Part shown: piece after piece, positions 47,287 to 56,956 of the stretch
Layout of the letters: the number at the start of each line of letters is the position of its first letter
Numbering within the stretch: position 1 is the first letter of the stretch
NCBI RefSeq assembly: GCF_030580935.1
Contig: NZ_JAUQOM010000001.1
Coordinates: 558,001-622,000, forward strand
DNA: 64,000 nucleotides
Reading direction: 5' to 3'
Source of the DNA: Sphingobium cyanobacteriorum
GTDB lineage: Bacteria > Pseudomonadota > Alphaproteobacteria > Sphingomonadales > Sphingomonadaceae
Position numbers and translations under genes: made by a program
The notes under the pieces: generated by a model
Database searches by the model: none
What the model was told of the DNA's origin: nothing
The model's input: only the letters and a program-made list of their open reading frames with translations

Positions 47287-47940
47287 TCAGACGATATAAT
47301 GGCCCGTCGTCTTGGCGGCGATCTCTTCCGCGCTCACGCCCGGCGCCATTTCGACCAGCCTGAACGGGCTGTCATGGTCGGGCCGTTGCAGCACGCACAG
47401 GTCGGTGATGATCATGTCCACCACATTGCGCCCGGTCAGAGGCAGGGTGCAGGCCGGAATGAATTTGGGATCGCCATTCTTGGACGTATGTTCCATCACC
47501 ACGATGATCTTCTTGACGCCGGCGACCAGGTCCATCGCGCCGCCCATGCCCTTGATCATCTTGCCGGGGATCATCCAGTTGGCGATGTCGCCATTTTCAG
47601 CGACCTCCATCGCGCCCAGCACGGTCAGGTCGATATGCCCGCCGCGGATCATCGCGAAACTGTCGGACGAGGAGAAATAGGCGGTCTGCGGCAATTCGCT
47701 GATCGTCTGCTTGCCCGCGTTGATCAGGTCGGCGTCCTCCTCCCCTGCATAGGGGAAGGGACCGATGCCCAGCATCCCGTTTTCCGACTGGAGCGTCACT
47801 TCCACGCCGGCGGGAATATGGTTGGCCACCAGCGTCGGGATGCCGATGCCCAGATTGACATAGAATCCGTCCTGCAACTCCTTCGCCGCCCTCGCGGCCA
47901 TTTCATCCCGCGTCCAGCCTGTGCTCTGCTCGGTCATCAT
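47287..47940 (-). CDS. scoB: 3-oxoacid CoA-transferase subunit B
   Basis: Beta subunit of a two-subunit CoA-transferase that moves CoA between succinyl-CoA and acetoacetate or a similar 3-oxoacid. It is 217 aa. [15 protein letters not shown] contains the catalytic Glu of the SENG motif, and [15 protein letters not shown] is the conserved N-terminal loop. Its start overlaps the subunit A stop by 4 bp, so the two are translationally coupled. Whether it acts in ketone-body (scoAB) or aromatic (pcaIJ-type) metabolism cannot be fixed by sequence. Confidence 0.9.
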   Translation of the reverse strand: MMTEQSTGWTRDEMAARAAKELQDGFYVNLGIGIPTLVANHIPAGVEVTLQSENGMLGIGPFPYAGEEDADLINAGKQTISELPQTAYFSSSDSFAMIRGGHIDLTVLGAMEVAENGDIANWMIPGKMIKGMGGAMDLVAGVKKIIVVMEHTSKNGDPKFIPACTLPLTGRNVVDMIITDLCVLQRPDHDSPFRLVEMAPGVSAEEIAAKTTGHYIV

Positions 47941-48647
47941 GCGGCTTCCTTCTGGCGGACGGTGCGGAATTCGATCTTCTTGTCATAGGGGCTGCCCACG
48001 ATCAGGCGTTGGACATAAACGCCCGGCAGGTGGATCGTGTCGGGATCGAGCGACCCCACCGGCACGATTTCCTCGACTTCCACGATGCAGATCTTGCCGC
48101 AGGTGGCGGCTGGCGCATTGAAATTGCGGGCAGTCTTGCGAAACACCAGATTGCCCGTCTCGTCCGCCTTCCACGCCTTGACGATGCTGAGGTCTGCAAA
48201 GATGCCGCGTTCCAGGATATAATCCTCACCGTCGAAATTCTTCACCTCCTTGCCTTCGGCAACCAAGGTGCCCACGCCGGTCTTGGTGTAAAAACCGGGA
48301 ATGCCTGCGCCGCCGGCGCGCATCCGTTCCGCCAGCGTGCCCTGCGGGCAGAATTCCACCTCCAGTTCACCGGCCAGATACTGGCGTTCGAATTCCTTGT
48401 TCTCGCCGACATAGGAGGAGATCATCTTCTTCACCTGCCGCGTGCGCAGCAGCTTGCCGATGCCTTCATTGTCGATGCCGGCATTGTTGGAGGCGAAGGT
48501 CAGATCCTTCGCGCCGCTGTCCCGAATCGCGTCGAGCAGCCGTTCGGGCAGACCGCACAGGCCAAAGCCGCCGGCCGCGATCAGCATCCCGTCCCTGATG
48601 ACCCCGTCGAGCGCCGCCTGCGCATCCGGGTAGAGCTTGTTCGCCAT
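47937..48647 (-). CDS. scoA: 3-oxoacid CoA-transferase subunit A
   Basis: Alpha subunit partner of the preceding gene; 236 aa from ATG 48647 (AGGAGAG upstream). [20 protein letters not shown] and the signature [16 protein letters not shown] are typical, with [17 protein letters not shown] and [15 protein letters not shown] later. The two genes form an operon and are divergent from a LysR-type regulator gene, which likely controls them. Confidence 0.9.
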   Translation of the reverse strand: MANKLYPDAQAALDGVIRDGMLIAAGGFGLCGLPERLLDAIRDSGAKDLTFASNNAGIDNEGIGKLLRTRQVKKMISSYVGENKEFERQYLAGELEVEFCPQGTLAERMRAGGAGIPGFYTKTGVGTLVAEGKEVKNFDGEDYILERGIFADLSIVKAWKADETGNLVFRKTARNFNAPAATCGKICIVEVEEIVPVGSLDPDTIHLPGVYVQRLIVGSPYDKKIEFRTVRQKEAA

Positions 48648-48734
48648 GCACGTCTCTCCTTCGCGGAGCATGATAAGGCGCGGATAGGATCAGGAATAGC
48701 GATTATTTTTTATTATTTATGATAAGAGATGATT

Positions 48735-49610
48735 ATGAAACGGATCGCGCTCTATCATCTTGAAACCCTGACCTGGATCGCCCGGCTGGGCACGTTTCAG
48801 GCCGCAGCCGAACGGCTCCATACCACCCAGCCCGCCATTTCGGCGCGCGTGCGCGAGGTCGAGGACCAGTTGGGCATCGCCCTGTTCCGGCGCGAAGGGC
48901 GGCGCATGGTGCTGACCGCGCGCGGGCGGCTGCTGATCGATTCGTGCGAGCCGCTGTGGACCGGGCTGGAACAGGCGCTGCTCGACATCAGCGATTTCGC
49001 CGGGGCCAGCGGCATGATCCGCATCGGATCGGGCGAGATCGCGGCGGCCAGTTGCCTGCCCGCCTTCATCCAGGCGGTCGAACGCGACATGCCCGGCGTG
49101 TCGATGGAGGTGGAACTGGACCTGACGGCGCGGATGCTGCAATTGTTGCTGACCGGCGCCCGTGATCTCGTTTTCCTGGCCGGGCCGGTCGCCAGCCCCA
49201 ATATCCGCACCCAGCCGATCGGCGCGCTGCACCTCGCCTGGGTCGCGGGCCGTGCGGTCGCGCAGGCTGGCGGCTTCGCCCGGCCGCTGCCGGTCTGGTC
49301 GCTGCCCGATCCTTCCCCCATCCACGGCGCGATGCGCGACGCGCTGGCGCAACAGGGCGTCGCTGCGCGATCCATCAACAGCTGTAACAATGTCCGCACG
49401 CTGGTGGAAATCGTCGCCAATGGCGGCGGCGCGGCAGTGCTGCCCGAAACCATGGTGCGCGGCGAAATCGCCAGCGGGCGGCTGGTCGAGATATTGCCGC
49501 GCCCCGACCGGATGCTGCATTTCGAGGCCGCGATCCGCGCCCGCGAGCAGGAACCGCTGGTGCTGGAACTGTTCCGTCGCACCGCCGGACTTCAGATCGA
49601 TCCGGGCTGA
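48735..49610 (+). CDS. LysR-family transcriptional regulator
   Basis: A 291-aa regulator with an N-terminal winged helix (TFQAAAERLHTTQPAISARV) and a C-terminal periplasmic-binding-like effector domain. It starts at ATG 48735 (or ATG 48729 two codons earlier), preceded by AAGAG. It is divergent from scoAB, the usual arrangement for a LysR protein that activates the neighbouring operon; the AT-rich 85-bp junction (around 48,690-48,725) is the likely binding region. Inducer unknown. Confidence 0.9.
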   Translation: MKRIALYHLETLTWIARLGTFQAAAERLHTTQPAISARVREVEDQLGIALFRREGRRMVLTARGRLLIDSCEPLWTGLEQALLDISDFAGASGMIRIGSGEIAAASCLPAFIQAVERDMPGVSMEVELDLTARMLQLLLTGARDLVFLAGPVASPNIRTQPIGALHLAWVAGRAVAQAGGFARPLPVWSLPDPSPIHGAMRDALAQQGVAARSINSCNNVRTLVEIVANGGGAAVLPETMVRGEIASGRLVEILPRPDRMLHFEAAIRAREQEPLVLELFRRTAGLQIDPG

Positions 49611-49681
49611 AGGCCCGGCCTGGCCAATTTTCCGTGACCGCTCTCGACTTGTCCCGTCCGCGCCGTTTACAAGCTGACGCC

Positions 49682-50356
49682 ATGATGAAGCTCTTTATCG
49701 GCAACAAGGCCTATTCGAGCTGGTCGCTGCGCGGCTGGCTGGCGTGCAAGCTTTCGGGCCTGCCCTTCGAGGAGGTGGTCGTCCCCCTCTATGACGAAGC
49801 ATGGGAGAAACGGCGCGAGGGCGACGAATTCGCGCCCTCGTCCGGCAAGGTGCCGATATTGTGGGACGGCGACGACATCGTCGTGTGGGACAGCCTGGCC
49901 ATCGTCGAATATCTGAACGAAAAGGTCGGCGGCGACCTGTTCTGGCCCGCCGATCCCGCCGCCCGCGCCATGGCCCGGTCGATGGCGGCCGAAATGCATT
50001 CCAGCTTCGCCGCGCTGCGCCGCGAGCACAGCATGAACATCCGGCAAATCTACCCCGCCGTCCCGCCATCCGAAGCGGTGGCGCAGGATATCGGCCGGAT
50101 CATGCAGCTCTGGGCGCAGGCGCGCGCGCGCCATGGCGGCGATGGCGAGTTCCTGTTCGGGACATTTGGCGCGGCGGACCTGATGTTCGCCCCGGTCGTC
50201 ACCCGCTTCATCACCTATCAGTTGCCGGTCGCGCGCTTTGCCGAAGCCTATATGCGCGCGATCATCGCCCATCCCTGGATGCAGGAATGGATCGGCGGCG
50301 CGCAGGCCGAGGATTGGGTGATCGACCGCTTCGAAGTCCCGCCGCAGACGGTGTGA
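49682..50356 (+). CDS. Glutathione S-transferase family protein
   Basis: A 224-aa GST with the N-terminal thioredoxin fold (MMKLFIGNKAYSSWSLRGWL) and the cis-Pro segment GKVPILWDGD followed by VVWDSLAIVEYL, the glutathione gamma-glutamyl-binding region. The C-terminal helical domain ends in IDRFEVPPQTV. The SSWS site with Ser as candidate catalytic residue suggests a zeta- or YghU/YfcF-like branch. Start at ATG 49682. A small membrane protein gene follows after 4 bp. Confidence 0.88.
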   Translation: MMKLFIGNKAYSSWSLRGWLACKLSGLPFEEVVVPLYDEAWEKRREGDEFAPSSGKVPILWDGDDIVVWDSLAIVEYLNEKVGGDLFWPADPAARAMARSMAAEMHSSFAALRREHSMNIRQIYPAVPPSEAVAQDIGRIMQLWAQARARHGGDGEFLFGTFGAADLMFAPVVTRFITYQLPVARFAEAYMRAIIAHPWMQEWIGGAQAEDWVIDRFEVPPQTV

Positions 50357-50360
50357 AGCG

Positions 50361-51008
50361 ATGAGCGACGGTCCCGAAACGCCAACGGAAACGAAGGAAG
50401 CGCGCGCGGCGGAGGCCGCCGCGATCCGCCGGCGCTGGATCACGCTGGGCGAAGGGGTGGCCGTGCTGGCGGTGGCGATTTCCGCCCTCACCCTCTATCT
50501 CAACTGGTCGGACAAGCAGGACGAGCGCGCCGCCAGGGCCAGCGAAAACCGCAAGGCGTCCAGCCGGGCCGCCGCGCTGGTGCTGAACGCACAGACGGTG
50601 ACGGACGAGCGGATCGCGATCAGGACCGCCGATCCCGACCAGATCGTCCAGAGCCAGACCATCCTCTTCCCCCGTGCACTCGGCATCGGGCCGGTCGACA
50701 CCACCGGCGCGCCCCGGATCGAGGCGGGCTGGTTCGCCGATGCGCTCAAGACAGCGCGGGACAGGGCGAAGCTGCCCGACGACAGCATCGGCGACGAACG
50801 GCTGCCGGTCGCCATCACCACCCGCTTCCTGGTGAATGGCGACGCGCATGACAATGTGGCGCTCTACGACATCGGCTATGGCATATCCGGGCGCTGGATC
50901 GCCGGACACAGCCTGGCGCTGCGCGGCCTGTCGCGGGTCGGAACGCTGACCGCGCGCGATGCGCAGGCGAAAGTCGATACGCGCTGGGCCAGGCTCAGCG
51001 GGCAATAG
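50361..51008 (+). CDS. Membrane-anchored protein of unknown function
   Basis: A 215-aa protein with an acidic, disordered N-terminal 25 residues, a single transmembrane helix (in WITLGEGVAVLAVAISALTL) and an external domain of about 160 residues without a family I recognise. It starts 4 bp after the GST stop and is probably in the same transcript. Composition resembles the rest of the window. Confidence 0.75.
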   Translation: MSDGPETPTETKEARAAEAAAIRRRWITLGEGVAVLAVAISALTLYLNWSDKQDERAARASENRKASSRAAALVLNAQTVTDERIAIRTADPDQIVQSQTILFPRALGIGPVDTTGAPRIEAGWFADALKTARDRAKLPDDSIGDERLPVAITTRFLVNGDAHDNVALYDIGYGISGRWIAGHSLALRGLSRVGTLTARDAQAKVDTRWARLSGQ

Positions 51009-51111
51009 GCCAAGCCCTGCTTCACCCGCTGAAACCCGAAACCGCCTTGTCCTGCGCGCCGCAACCCGCTGAAACGGCCGACGCAGGATCGCCCATAAGG
51101 ACAGGACAAGC

Positions 51112-51951
51112 GTGACCGGATCGATCGACTTTTTTCACGCCATCGCCGGTTTTCTGGTCGGCACGCTGGTCGGCCTGACCGGGGTGGGCGGCGGATCGCT
51201 GATGACGCCGCTGCTGGTGCTGATCTTCGGCGTCAGCGCCAAGACGGCGGTGGGCACCGACCTGCTGTTCGCCGCCATCACCAAGATCGCCGGCTCCGCC
51301 ATCCATGGATCGCGCGAAACGGTGGACTGGACGATCGTGCGCCGCATGGCGATGGGCAGCGTGCCCGCCGCATTGCTGACGCTGGCCGTCCTGGGCTGGA
51401 TCGGCGATGTCGGCAAATCGACCGAACATGTCATCCTGCTCTCGCTCGCCAGCCTGCTGGCGCTGACATCGGTGGCGGTGATCGGGCGCAAATGGCTGTT
51501 CCGCCACGCGCATGATTTCGACGCGGTGCGATCACGCGGGACGGTGATCGGCGGGACGGTGGTGCTGGGCGCGATGATCGGCGTGGCCGTGTCGATCTCC
51601 TCGGTCGGCGCGGGCGCGATCGGCGTGACGGTGCTGTTGTTCCTCTATCCACGCCTGCAAATGGCGCGCATCGTGGGTTCAGATATCGCCCATGCCGTGC
51701 CGCTGGCGCTGATCGCCGGGACCGGACACTGGATCATGGGGGACGTGAATGGCGTGCTGCTGACCAATTTGCTGATCGGATCGATCCCCGGCGTGGTGAT
51801 CGGCAGCTATCTGTCCTCCCGCGCGCCCGACAGGCTGCTGCAACCGCTGCTCGCGGCCGTGCTGGCGCTGTCCTCCTGGCAATTGTTCGTCAAGGCACGG
51901 GCGCCCGACCCGGTGAAGGTCGAGGCGCCGGTGAAGGCCGCGCGGCCTTAA
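51112..51951 (+). CDS. Second TauE/SafE-family permease
   Basis: A 279-aa membrane protein starting at GTG 51112, with AAGGACAGGA upstream. The duplicated signature is present: GTLVGLTGVGGGSLMTPLLV in the first half and VSISSVGAGAIGVTVLLFLY in the second. Residues differ from the copy at 34400-35230, so they are separate family members, not a recent duplicate. Probably exports or imports small sulfur anions such as sulfite. It is followed by a bidirectional terminator. Confidence 0.86.
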   Translation: MTGSIDFFHAIAGFLVGTLVGLTGVGGGSLMTPLLVLIFGVSAKTAVGTDLLFAAITKIAGSAIHGSRETVDWTIVRRMAMGSVPAALLTLAVLGWIGDVGKSTEHVILLSLASLLALTSVAVIGRKWLFRHAHDFDAVRSRGTVIGGTVVLGAMIGVAVSISSVGAGAIGVTVLLFLYPRLQMARIVGSDIAHAVPLALIAGTGHWIMGDVNGVLLTNLLIGSIPGVVIGSYLSSRAPDRLLQPLLAAVLALSSWQLFVKARAPDPVKVEAPVKAARP

Positions 51952-51969
51952 CCGGCCGTGAAGATCATG

Positions 51970-52009
51970 AAAAGCCCGGCCACTCCTCAAGGAGCGCCGG
52001 GCCTCTTTC
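51970..52009. terminator. Bidirectional terminator between TauE/SafE and ndk
   Basis: GCCCGGC (51974-51980) pairs with GCCGGGC (51996-52002), with an inner CTCCT/AGGAG pair shortening the loop. AAAA precedes and CTCTTT follows, so it can serve both the plus-strand permease and the minus-strand ndk gene. Confidence 0.8.
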
Positions 52010-52032
52010 CGTCCGTCAGGACCGATCGGCTA

Positions 52033-52455
52033 TCAGCCGACGATTTCTTCGGGCTTGAAGAAATAGGCGATCTCGATCGCGGCATTTTCTTCGCTGTCCG
52101 AACCATGGACCGAATTGGCTTCGATCGATTCGGCCAGTTCCTTGCGGATCGTGCCGGCGTCGGCATTGGCGGGGTTGGTGGCGCCCATGATGTCGCGGTT
52201 GCGCTGCACGGCGTTCTCGCCTTCCAGCACCTGCACGACGACCGGGCCGGAAATCATGAAGGCGACCAGATCGGCGAAGAAGGGGCGTTCCTTGTGCACG
52301 GCATAGAAGCCCTCGGCCTGCTCGCGGCTCATGCGGATGCGCCTGGACGCGACGACGCGCAGGCCGGCTTCCTCCAGCATCTTGGTGACGGCGCCGGTCA
52401 GGTTGCGACGGGTCGCGTCGGGCTTGATGATCGAAAAGGTGCGCGTGACGGCCAT
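52033..52455 (-). CDS. ndk: Nucleoside diphosphate kinase
   Basis: Transfers the gamma-phosphate among NTPs and NDPs. It is 140 aa, full length: [37 protein letters not shown], and [13 protein letters not shown], with active-site His about residue 117 in NSVHGSDS. Single gene. Confidence 0.98.
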   Translation of the reverse strand: MAVTRTFSIIKPDATRRNLTGAVTKMLEEAGLRVVASRRIRMSREQAEGFYAVHKERPFFADLVAFMISGPVVVQVLEGENAVQRNRDIMGATNPANADAGTIRKELAESIEANSVHGSDSEENAAIEIAYFFKPEEIVG

Positions 52456-52535
52456 GGCCCTCGAAACTCCAGATTGTTGGGAATGCTGGGCGCGCCTTTA
52501 GACGTGGCCGCGCCGGGCCGCAAGAGGCTTCGCCG

Positions 52536-52973
52536 TCACGGACCTTGCACCCATTTGCGGCCTTCCTGCCGCCAGAAGCGCGGCGCGACGCCGTCCGCCT
52601 TGCTCAGCATCCGCCAACTGGCGCGCGCGCCCTCGATCGTGTCCGCGTCAAAGAAATAAAAGGCGCGCTCGAACGCCAGCGCCTCATCACGCCAGATCCC
52701 GTCCGCCAGCGCGACATGCGCCGCGCCGTTCAGCGCCGCGCAGGTCGCGCCGAGCAGGATCGGCTGGTGCGCTTCCCCGTCCTCCCCCGCCCGGCCATGC
52801 GCCAGGAAGCTGTCGGCCGGTCCCGCCCACAGCCCGGCGGAAATCCGTTCCAGCCGCTCCGCTTCCTGGGCCACCACCAGCAGCCGCGCGCCCAGGCCCA
52901 GGATGCGCGCCGCGATGACGGGCAGCACCTGGTCCACGGGATCGCGGCTGAGCTGGTAGAAATCGACCTGCAT
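52536..52973 (-). CDS. holC: DNA polymerase III chi subunit
   Basis: Clamp-loader accessory subunit that contacts single-strand-binding protein. It is 145 aa from ATG 52973, which overlaps the pepA stop in TGATG, so translation is coupled. MQVDFYQLSRDPVDQVLP, the LGARLLVVAQEAERLER helix and GIWRDEALAFERAFYFFDAD match alphaproteobacterial HolC. The longer frame reaching 53099 lies inside pepA and is not used. pepA-holC order is common. Confidence 0.9.
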   Translation of the reverse strand: MQVDFYQLSRDPVDQVLPVIAARILGLGARLLVVAQEAERLERISAGLWAGPADSFLAHGRAGEDGEAHQPILLGATCAALNGAAHVALADGIWRDEALAFERAFYFFDADTIEGARASWRMLSKADGVAPRFWRQEGRKWVQGP

Positions 52974-54418
52974 CAGCGTTCGAACTTGTCCGCCACCAGT
53001 TGGTCGATCAGCCGCACGCCATAGCCGGTCGCGCCCTTGTCCCAGGTCGCACCCGGCTTGTCCGCCCACACCATGCCGGCAATGTCGAGATGCGCCCATT
53101 TGACGCCATCCTCGATGAAGCGCTTCAGGAACTGCGCTGCCGTGATCGACCCGGCATAGCGCGAGCCGATATTCTTCATGTCGGCGATCGGACTGTCGAT
53201 CAGCTTGTCATAGGCGGCCGACAGCGGGAAGCGCCACAGCGGATCGCCCGCCGCCTGCCCCGCCGCGATCAGGTCGTTGGCGAGGCCATCGTCATTGGAA
53301 AAGATACCCGCATATTCGTTGCCCAGCGACACGATCATCGCGCCGGTCAGGGTGGCCAGATCCACGATCACGTCGGGCTTGTAGGTGCGCTGCGCCCAGG
53401 TCAGCGCGTCGCACAGCACCAGCCGCCCTTCGGCGTCGGTGTTCAGAACCTCGATCGTCTGGCCCGACATGGAGGTGACGATGTCGCCGGGACGCTGGGC
53501 ATTGCCGTCGGGCATGTTTTCGACCAGCCCGCAAATGCCCACGACATGCGCCTTCGCCTTGCGCCCGGCCAGCGCCTTCATCGCGCCGGCGACCGCGCCC
53601 GCGCCGCCCATGTCCCACTTCATGTCCTCCATGCCCGCCGCCGGCTTGATCGAGATGCCGCCCGTGTCGAAGGTCACGCCCTTGCCGACGAACACCACCG
53701 GCTTTTCGACCGCACCGTCGGTGCCGTCCCATTCCATCGCCAGCAGCCGCGCCTCGCGCACCGAACCCTGCGCCACGCCCAGCAGCGATCCCATGCCCAG
53801 CGCCTCCATCGCCGCCTTGTCCAGCACGGTGATCTTCACGCCCAGATCGCGCAGATGCTGGCAGCGTTCGACGAAGCTTTCGGGATAGAGGATGTTCGCC
53901 GGTTCCGACACCAGTTCGCGGGTGAAGGCGACGCCATCGGCCACCGCCGCCAGCGTTTCCCAGGCCGCATCCGCGCCGGCCGCGACCAAAGTGATGGTCT
54001 GGAGCGTCGGCTTGGCCTTTTCGTTCTGGCGGGTACGATATGTGTCGATCCGCCATCCGCGCAATTGCGCGCCGAACGCCAGACGGGCGGCCAGTTCGCC
54101 GCTCGCGCCGCCGAAAAATTCGACTGCCGCGTGCACGGCGCCGCTCGTCGCCAGCCTGGCGGTCAGCGCCGCACCGGCCTTTTCCACATCCTGCGCGCTG
54201 CCCGCGCCAATGCCCAGCAACAGCACGCGCAGCGTCTTGCCGCCTTCGGTCACGAAGCTTTCGAAGCTCGTCGCCGTCTCCCCGGTGAAGCGGGATGCGG
54301 CCGCGCCGGCGGCCAAAATCGGCGCGGCGGACAGCGGCAGCGCGTCGAAACCGCCCTTGGGCACGGCAAAGACCAGGGTGTCGGCGTCCGGGCGGGTCGG
54401 GCTGAAACGGATATCCAT
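52973..54418 (-). CDS. pepA: Leucyl aminopeptidase
   Basis: Zinc-dependent M17 aminopeptidase. It is 481 aa from ATG 54418 (AGAGGAAAAG upstream); 47 more residues in the open frame are not family-like. The C-terminal catalytic domain has VGKGVTFDTGGISIKPAAGM with metal-binding Lys/Asp and the signature NTDAEGRLVLCDAL, followed by DLATLTGAM. Paired with holC, and divergent from lptD by about 165 bp. Confidence 0.95.
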   Translation of the reverse strand: MDIRFSPTRPDADTLVFAVPKGGFDALPLSAAPILAAGAAASRFTGETATSFESFVTEGGKTLRVLLLGIGAGSAQDVEKAGAALTARLATSGAVHAAVEFFGGASGELAARLAFGAQLRGWRIDTYRTRQNEKAKPTLQTITLVAAGADAAWETLAAVADGVAFTRELVSEPANILYPESFVERCQHLRDLGVKITVLDKAAMEALGMGSLLGVAQGSVREARLLAMEWDGTDGAVEKPVVFVGKGVTFDTGGISIKPAAGMEDMKWDMGGAGAVAGAMKALAGRKAKAHVVGICGLVENMPDGNAQRPGDIVTSMSGQTIEVLNTDAEGRLVLCDALTWAQRTYKPDVIVDLATLTGAMIVSLGNEYAGIFSNDDGLANDLIAAGQAAGDPLWRFPLSAAYDKLIDSPIADMKNIGSRYAGSITAAQFLKRFIEDGVKWAHLDIAGMVWADKPGATWDKGATGYGVRLIDQLVADKFER

Positions 54419-54583
54419 CGGGGTTCTTTTCCTCTTATGTCCTGATGCGCCGTAAAAACGCGCGCTTGTGTGCCAGATAGTGCAGCTTTCTCCGTCTGGC
54501 AAAGCCGTTCGACCGATTTTGCGGCCCCACAGGCATAGCGGGCGATTGCGGACTGCCAATCAGTAGGATAGGCGGTAGCCCAG

Positions 54584-56869
54584 ATGCGCCCGTCGATAAG
54601 GCCCCGCCGCTTGCGAAACACCCTGTTCTCCCTTCCCTTCCGTGCTGCCCTGCTGGGCGGTGTCGCGCTGGCCGCCTGCCCGCAGGCGATCGCACAGCAA
54701 CTCAACGAACCGCAGGCGCCGATCAGTACGCCTGACGCGCCGGTGCCGGAAAATGACGATCAACTGGGCTTCGCCGCCGACGCGCTGCAATATGACAGCA
54801 ACGCCGATATCGTCACCGCCAGCGGCAATGTGCAATTGCTGCGCGACGGCAACCGGCTGCGCGCGGACAAGGTCGTGTGGAACCGCAACAGCGGCAAGGT
54901 GGAGGCGCTGGGCAATGTCTCAGTCACCGATCCCGAAGGCAATATCGCCTATGGCGACCGCTTCGACGTTACCGACACGCTGAGGGACGGGGCAGTCGAC
55001 AACATGTTGCTGGTGCTTCAGTCGGGCGGGCGGCTGGCGGCGGTGAAGGGGGAACGGGTCAACGGCATCTACACGCTGCACCGCGCCGCCTATACCGGCT
55101 GCGCGGTGGAGGACAGCAAGGGCTGTCCCAAGGAACCGACCTGGCAGATCAACGCCGTGCGCGTCATCTATGACCCCACGCGCCAGCGCGTCACCTACAA
55201 GAATGCGAATATCGAACTGTTCGGGCTGCCGCTGATCCCGCTGCCGGGCCTGTCGCATCCGGTCGGCGATGGCGGCAGCAGCGGGCTGCTGGTGCCCAAT
55301 CTGCGCTATGACCGCAATAACGGCTTCGAAGTCGCGCTGCCCTATTATTTCAAGCTGGCGCCCAATCGCGACCTGACGGTCACGCCGCATGTCTATACCG
55401 ACGCGCTGCCGATGCTGGAGACGAATTTCCGCCATCTGACCGATCGCGGCGCCTACCAGATCACCGGCTATCTGACCCAGGGCAGCCGCGTCGCCACCGG
55501 CGACAGCAGCGTGGGCACGACGCCAGCCAGTGCGCAGAAGGATATTCGCGGCTATCTCGACGCCAGCGGCGCGTTGCAGCTCAGCCCGCAATGGAGCGTG
55601 GACGGATCGATCCGGCTCGTCACCGATCGCACCTTCCTGCGCCGCTACGACATCAGCCGGGAGGATCGGCTGCGCTCCACCATCGGCGCGCAGCGGATCG
55701 GGCAGGACAGTTATTTCTCGATTCGCGGCTGGGCGGTCCAGACGCTGCGCCAGGGCGATTCGCAGGGCAATACCCCGATCGCCCTGCCTGTCATCGATTA
55801 TCGGCTGCGCCTGAAAGACCCGCTGCTGGGCGGCATCCTCCAGTTGCAGGCCAACACGCTGGCGATCACCCGGACCAGCGGGCAGGATACGCAGCGCGCC
55901 TTTGCCGCCGCCGAATGGAATCTGCGCACGCTGACCGGCCTGGGGCAGGAAGTCACCTTCACCGGCTATCTGCGCGGCGACGCCTATCACAGCAGCGACA
56001 ATGATCTGACGGCCGTGACCAGCTATGCCGGCAAGCCCGGCTGGCAGGCGCGCGGCATCGCCGCCGCCGCGGTCGACATGCGCTGGCCGTTCGTGGGCGA
56101 AGCGTTCGGCGGGGTGCAGCGGATCGCGCCGCGCGTGCAGATCGTCGCCTCGCCCCATCTGGCCAACCTGTCCCTGCCCAATGAGGACGCGCGCGCCGTC
56201 GACCTGGAGGACAGCAACCTCTTCGCGCTCAACCGTTTCGCCGGCTATGATCGGTTCGAGGACAGTTCGCGCGTCACCTATGGCCTGGAATATGGGCTGG
56301 ATCTGCCCAGTTTCTCGCTCCAGAGCATCATCGGCCAGAGCTATCGGCTCAACCGGCGCGAAAGCATCCTGCCCGACGGCACCGGCCTGTCCGGTCGCAC
56401 ATCCGACATCGTCGGGCGCACCACCGTCCGCTACAAGGATTTCCTCAGCTTCACCCACCGCTTCCGGCTGGACAAGGACAATCTCTCCGTCCGCCGCAAC
56501 GAAGTGGACGCGACGATCGGCACCAAGCAGACCTATGCCATGGTCGGCTATCTGCGACTCAACCGCAATGCATCGTCGGCGCTGGAGGATTTGCAGGACC
56601 GGGAGGAATTGCGCCTGGGCGCCCGCGTCCAGTTCGCGCGATTCTGGTCGGTGTTCGGTTCCACCGTGGTCGACCTGACCGATGCGAAGGAAGATCCGGT
56701 CAGCGTGTCCGACGGTTATCAGCCGGTCCGCCACCGTCTGGGCGTCGCCTATGAGGATGACTGCCTGACGCTGGGCCTGACCTGGCGGCGCGACTATCAG
56801 ACCAATGGCGACGCGCGGAAGGGCAATGGCTTCCAGCTACGGCTAGCTTTCCGCAATATTGGCATATAA
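54584..56869 (+). CDS. lptD: LPS-assembly protein LptD
   Basis: Outer-membrane translocon that inserts lipopolysaccharide. It is 761 aa. An N-terminal signal (RAALLGGVALAACPQAIAQQ) is followed by the OstA-like periplasmic beta-jelly-roll (DALQYDSNADIVTASGNVQL with LRADKVVWN), and then a large C-terminal beta-barrel with GSSGLLVPNLRYDRNNGFEV. CAVEDSKGCPKEPTW and the late DDCLTL carry cysteines that may form the linking disulfides. Heads lptD-surA-pdxA-rsmA, the same order as in E. coli. Confidence 0.95.
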   Translation: MRPSIRPRRLRNTLFSLPFRAALLGGVALAACPQAIAQQLNEPQAPISTPDAPVPENDDQLGFAADALQYDSNADIVTASGNVQLLRDGNRLRADKVVWNRNSGKVEALGNVSVTDPEGNIAYGDRFDVTDTLRDGAVDNMLLVLQSGGRLAAVKGERVNGIYTLHRAAYTGCAVEDSKGCPKEPTWQINAVRVIYDPTRQRVTYKNANIELFGLPLIPLPGLSHPVGDGGSSGLLVPNLRYDRNNGFEVALPYYFKLAPNRDLTVTPHVYTDALPMLETNFRHLTDRGAYQITGYLTQGSRVATGDSSVGTTPASAQKDIRGYLDASGALQLSPQWSVDGSIRLVTDRTFLRRYDISREDRLRSTIGAQRIGQDSYFSIRGWAVQTLRQGDSQGNTPIALPVIDYRLRLKDPLLGGILQLQANTLAITRTSGQDTQRAFAAAEWNLRTLTGLGQEVTFTGYLRGDAYHSSDNDLTAVTSYAGKPGWQARGIAAAAVDMRWPFVGEAFGGVQRIAPRVQIVASPHLANLSLPNEDARAVDLEDSNLFALNRFAGYDRFEDSSRVTYGLEYGLDLPSFSLQSIIGQSYRLNRRESILPDGTGLSGRTSDIVGRTTVRYKDFLSFTHRFRLDKDNLSVRRNEVDATIGTKQTYAMVGYLRLNRNASSALEDLQDREELRLGARVQFARFWSVFGSTVVDLTDAKEDPVSVSDGYQPVRHRLGVAYEDDCLTLGLTWRRDYQTNGDARKGNGFQLRLAFRNIGI

Positions 56870-56956
56870 GGGTCACGCTTCCTGTCTCCTTGTCAGGGCT
56901 GGTTAAGGCGGACGGGCGCATCACGCGCCGGTTCGTATTGGAGATTTTTGCCGACG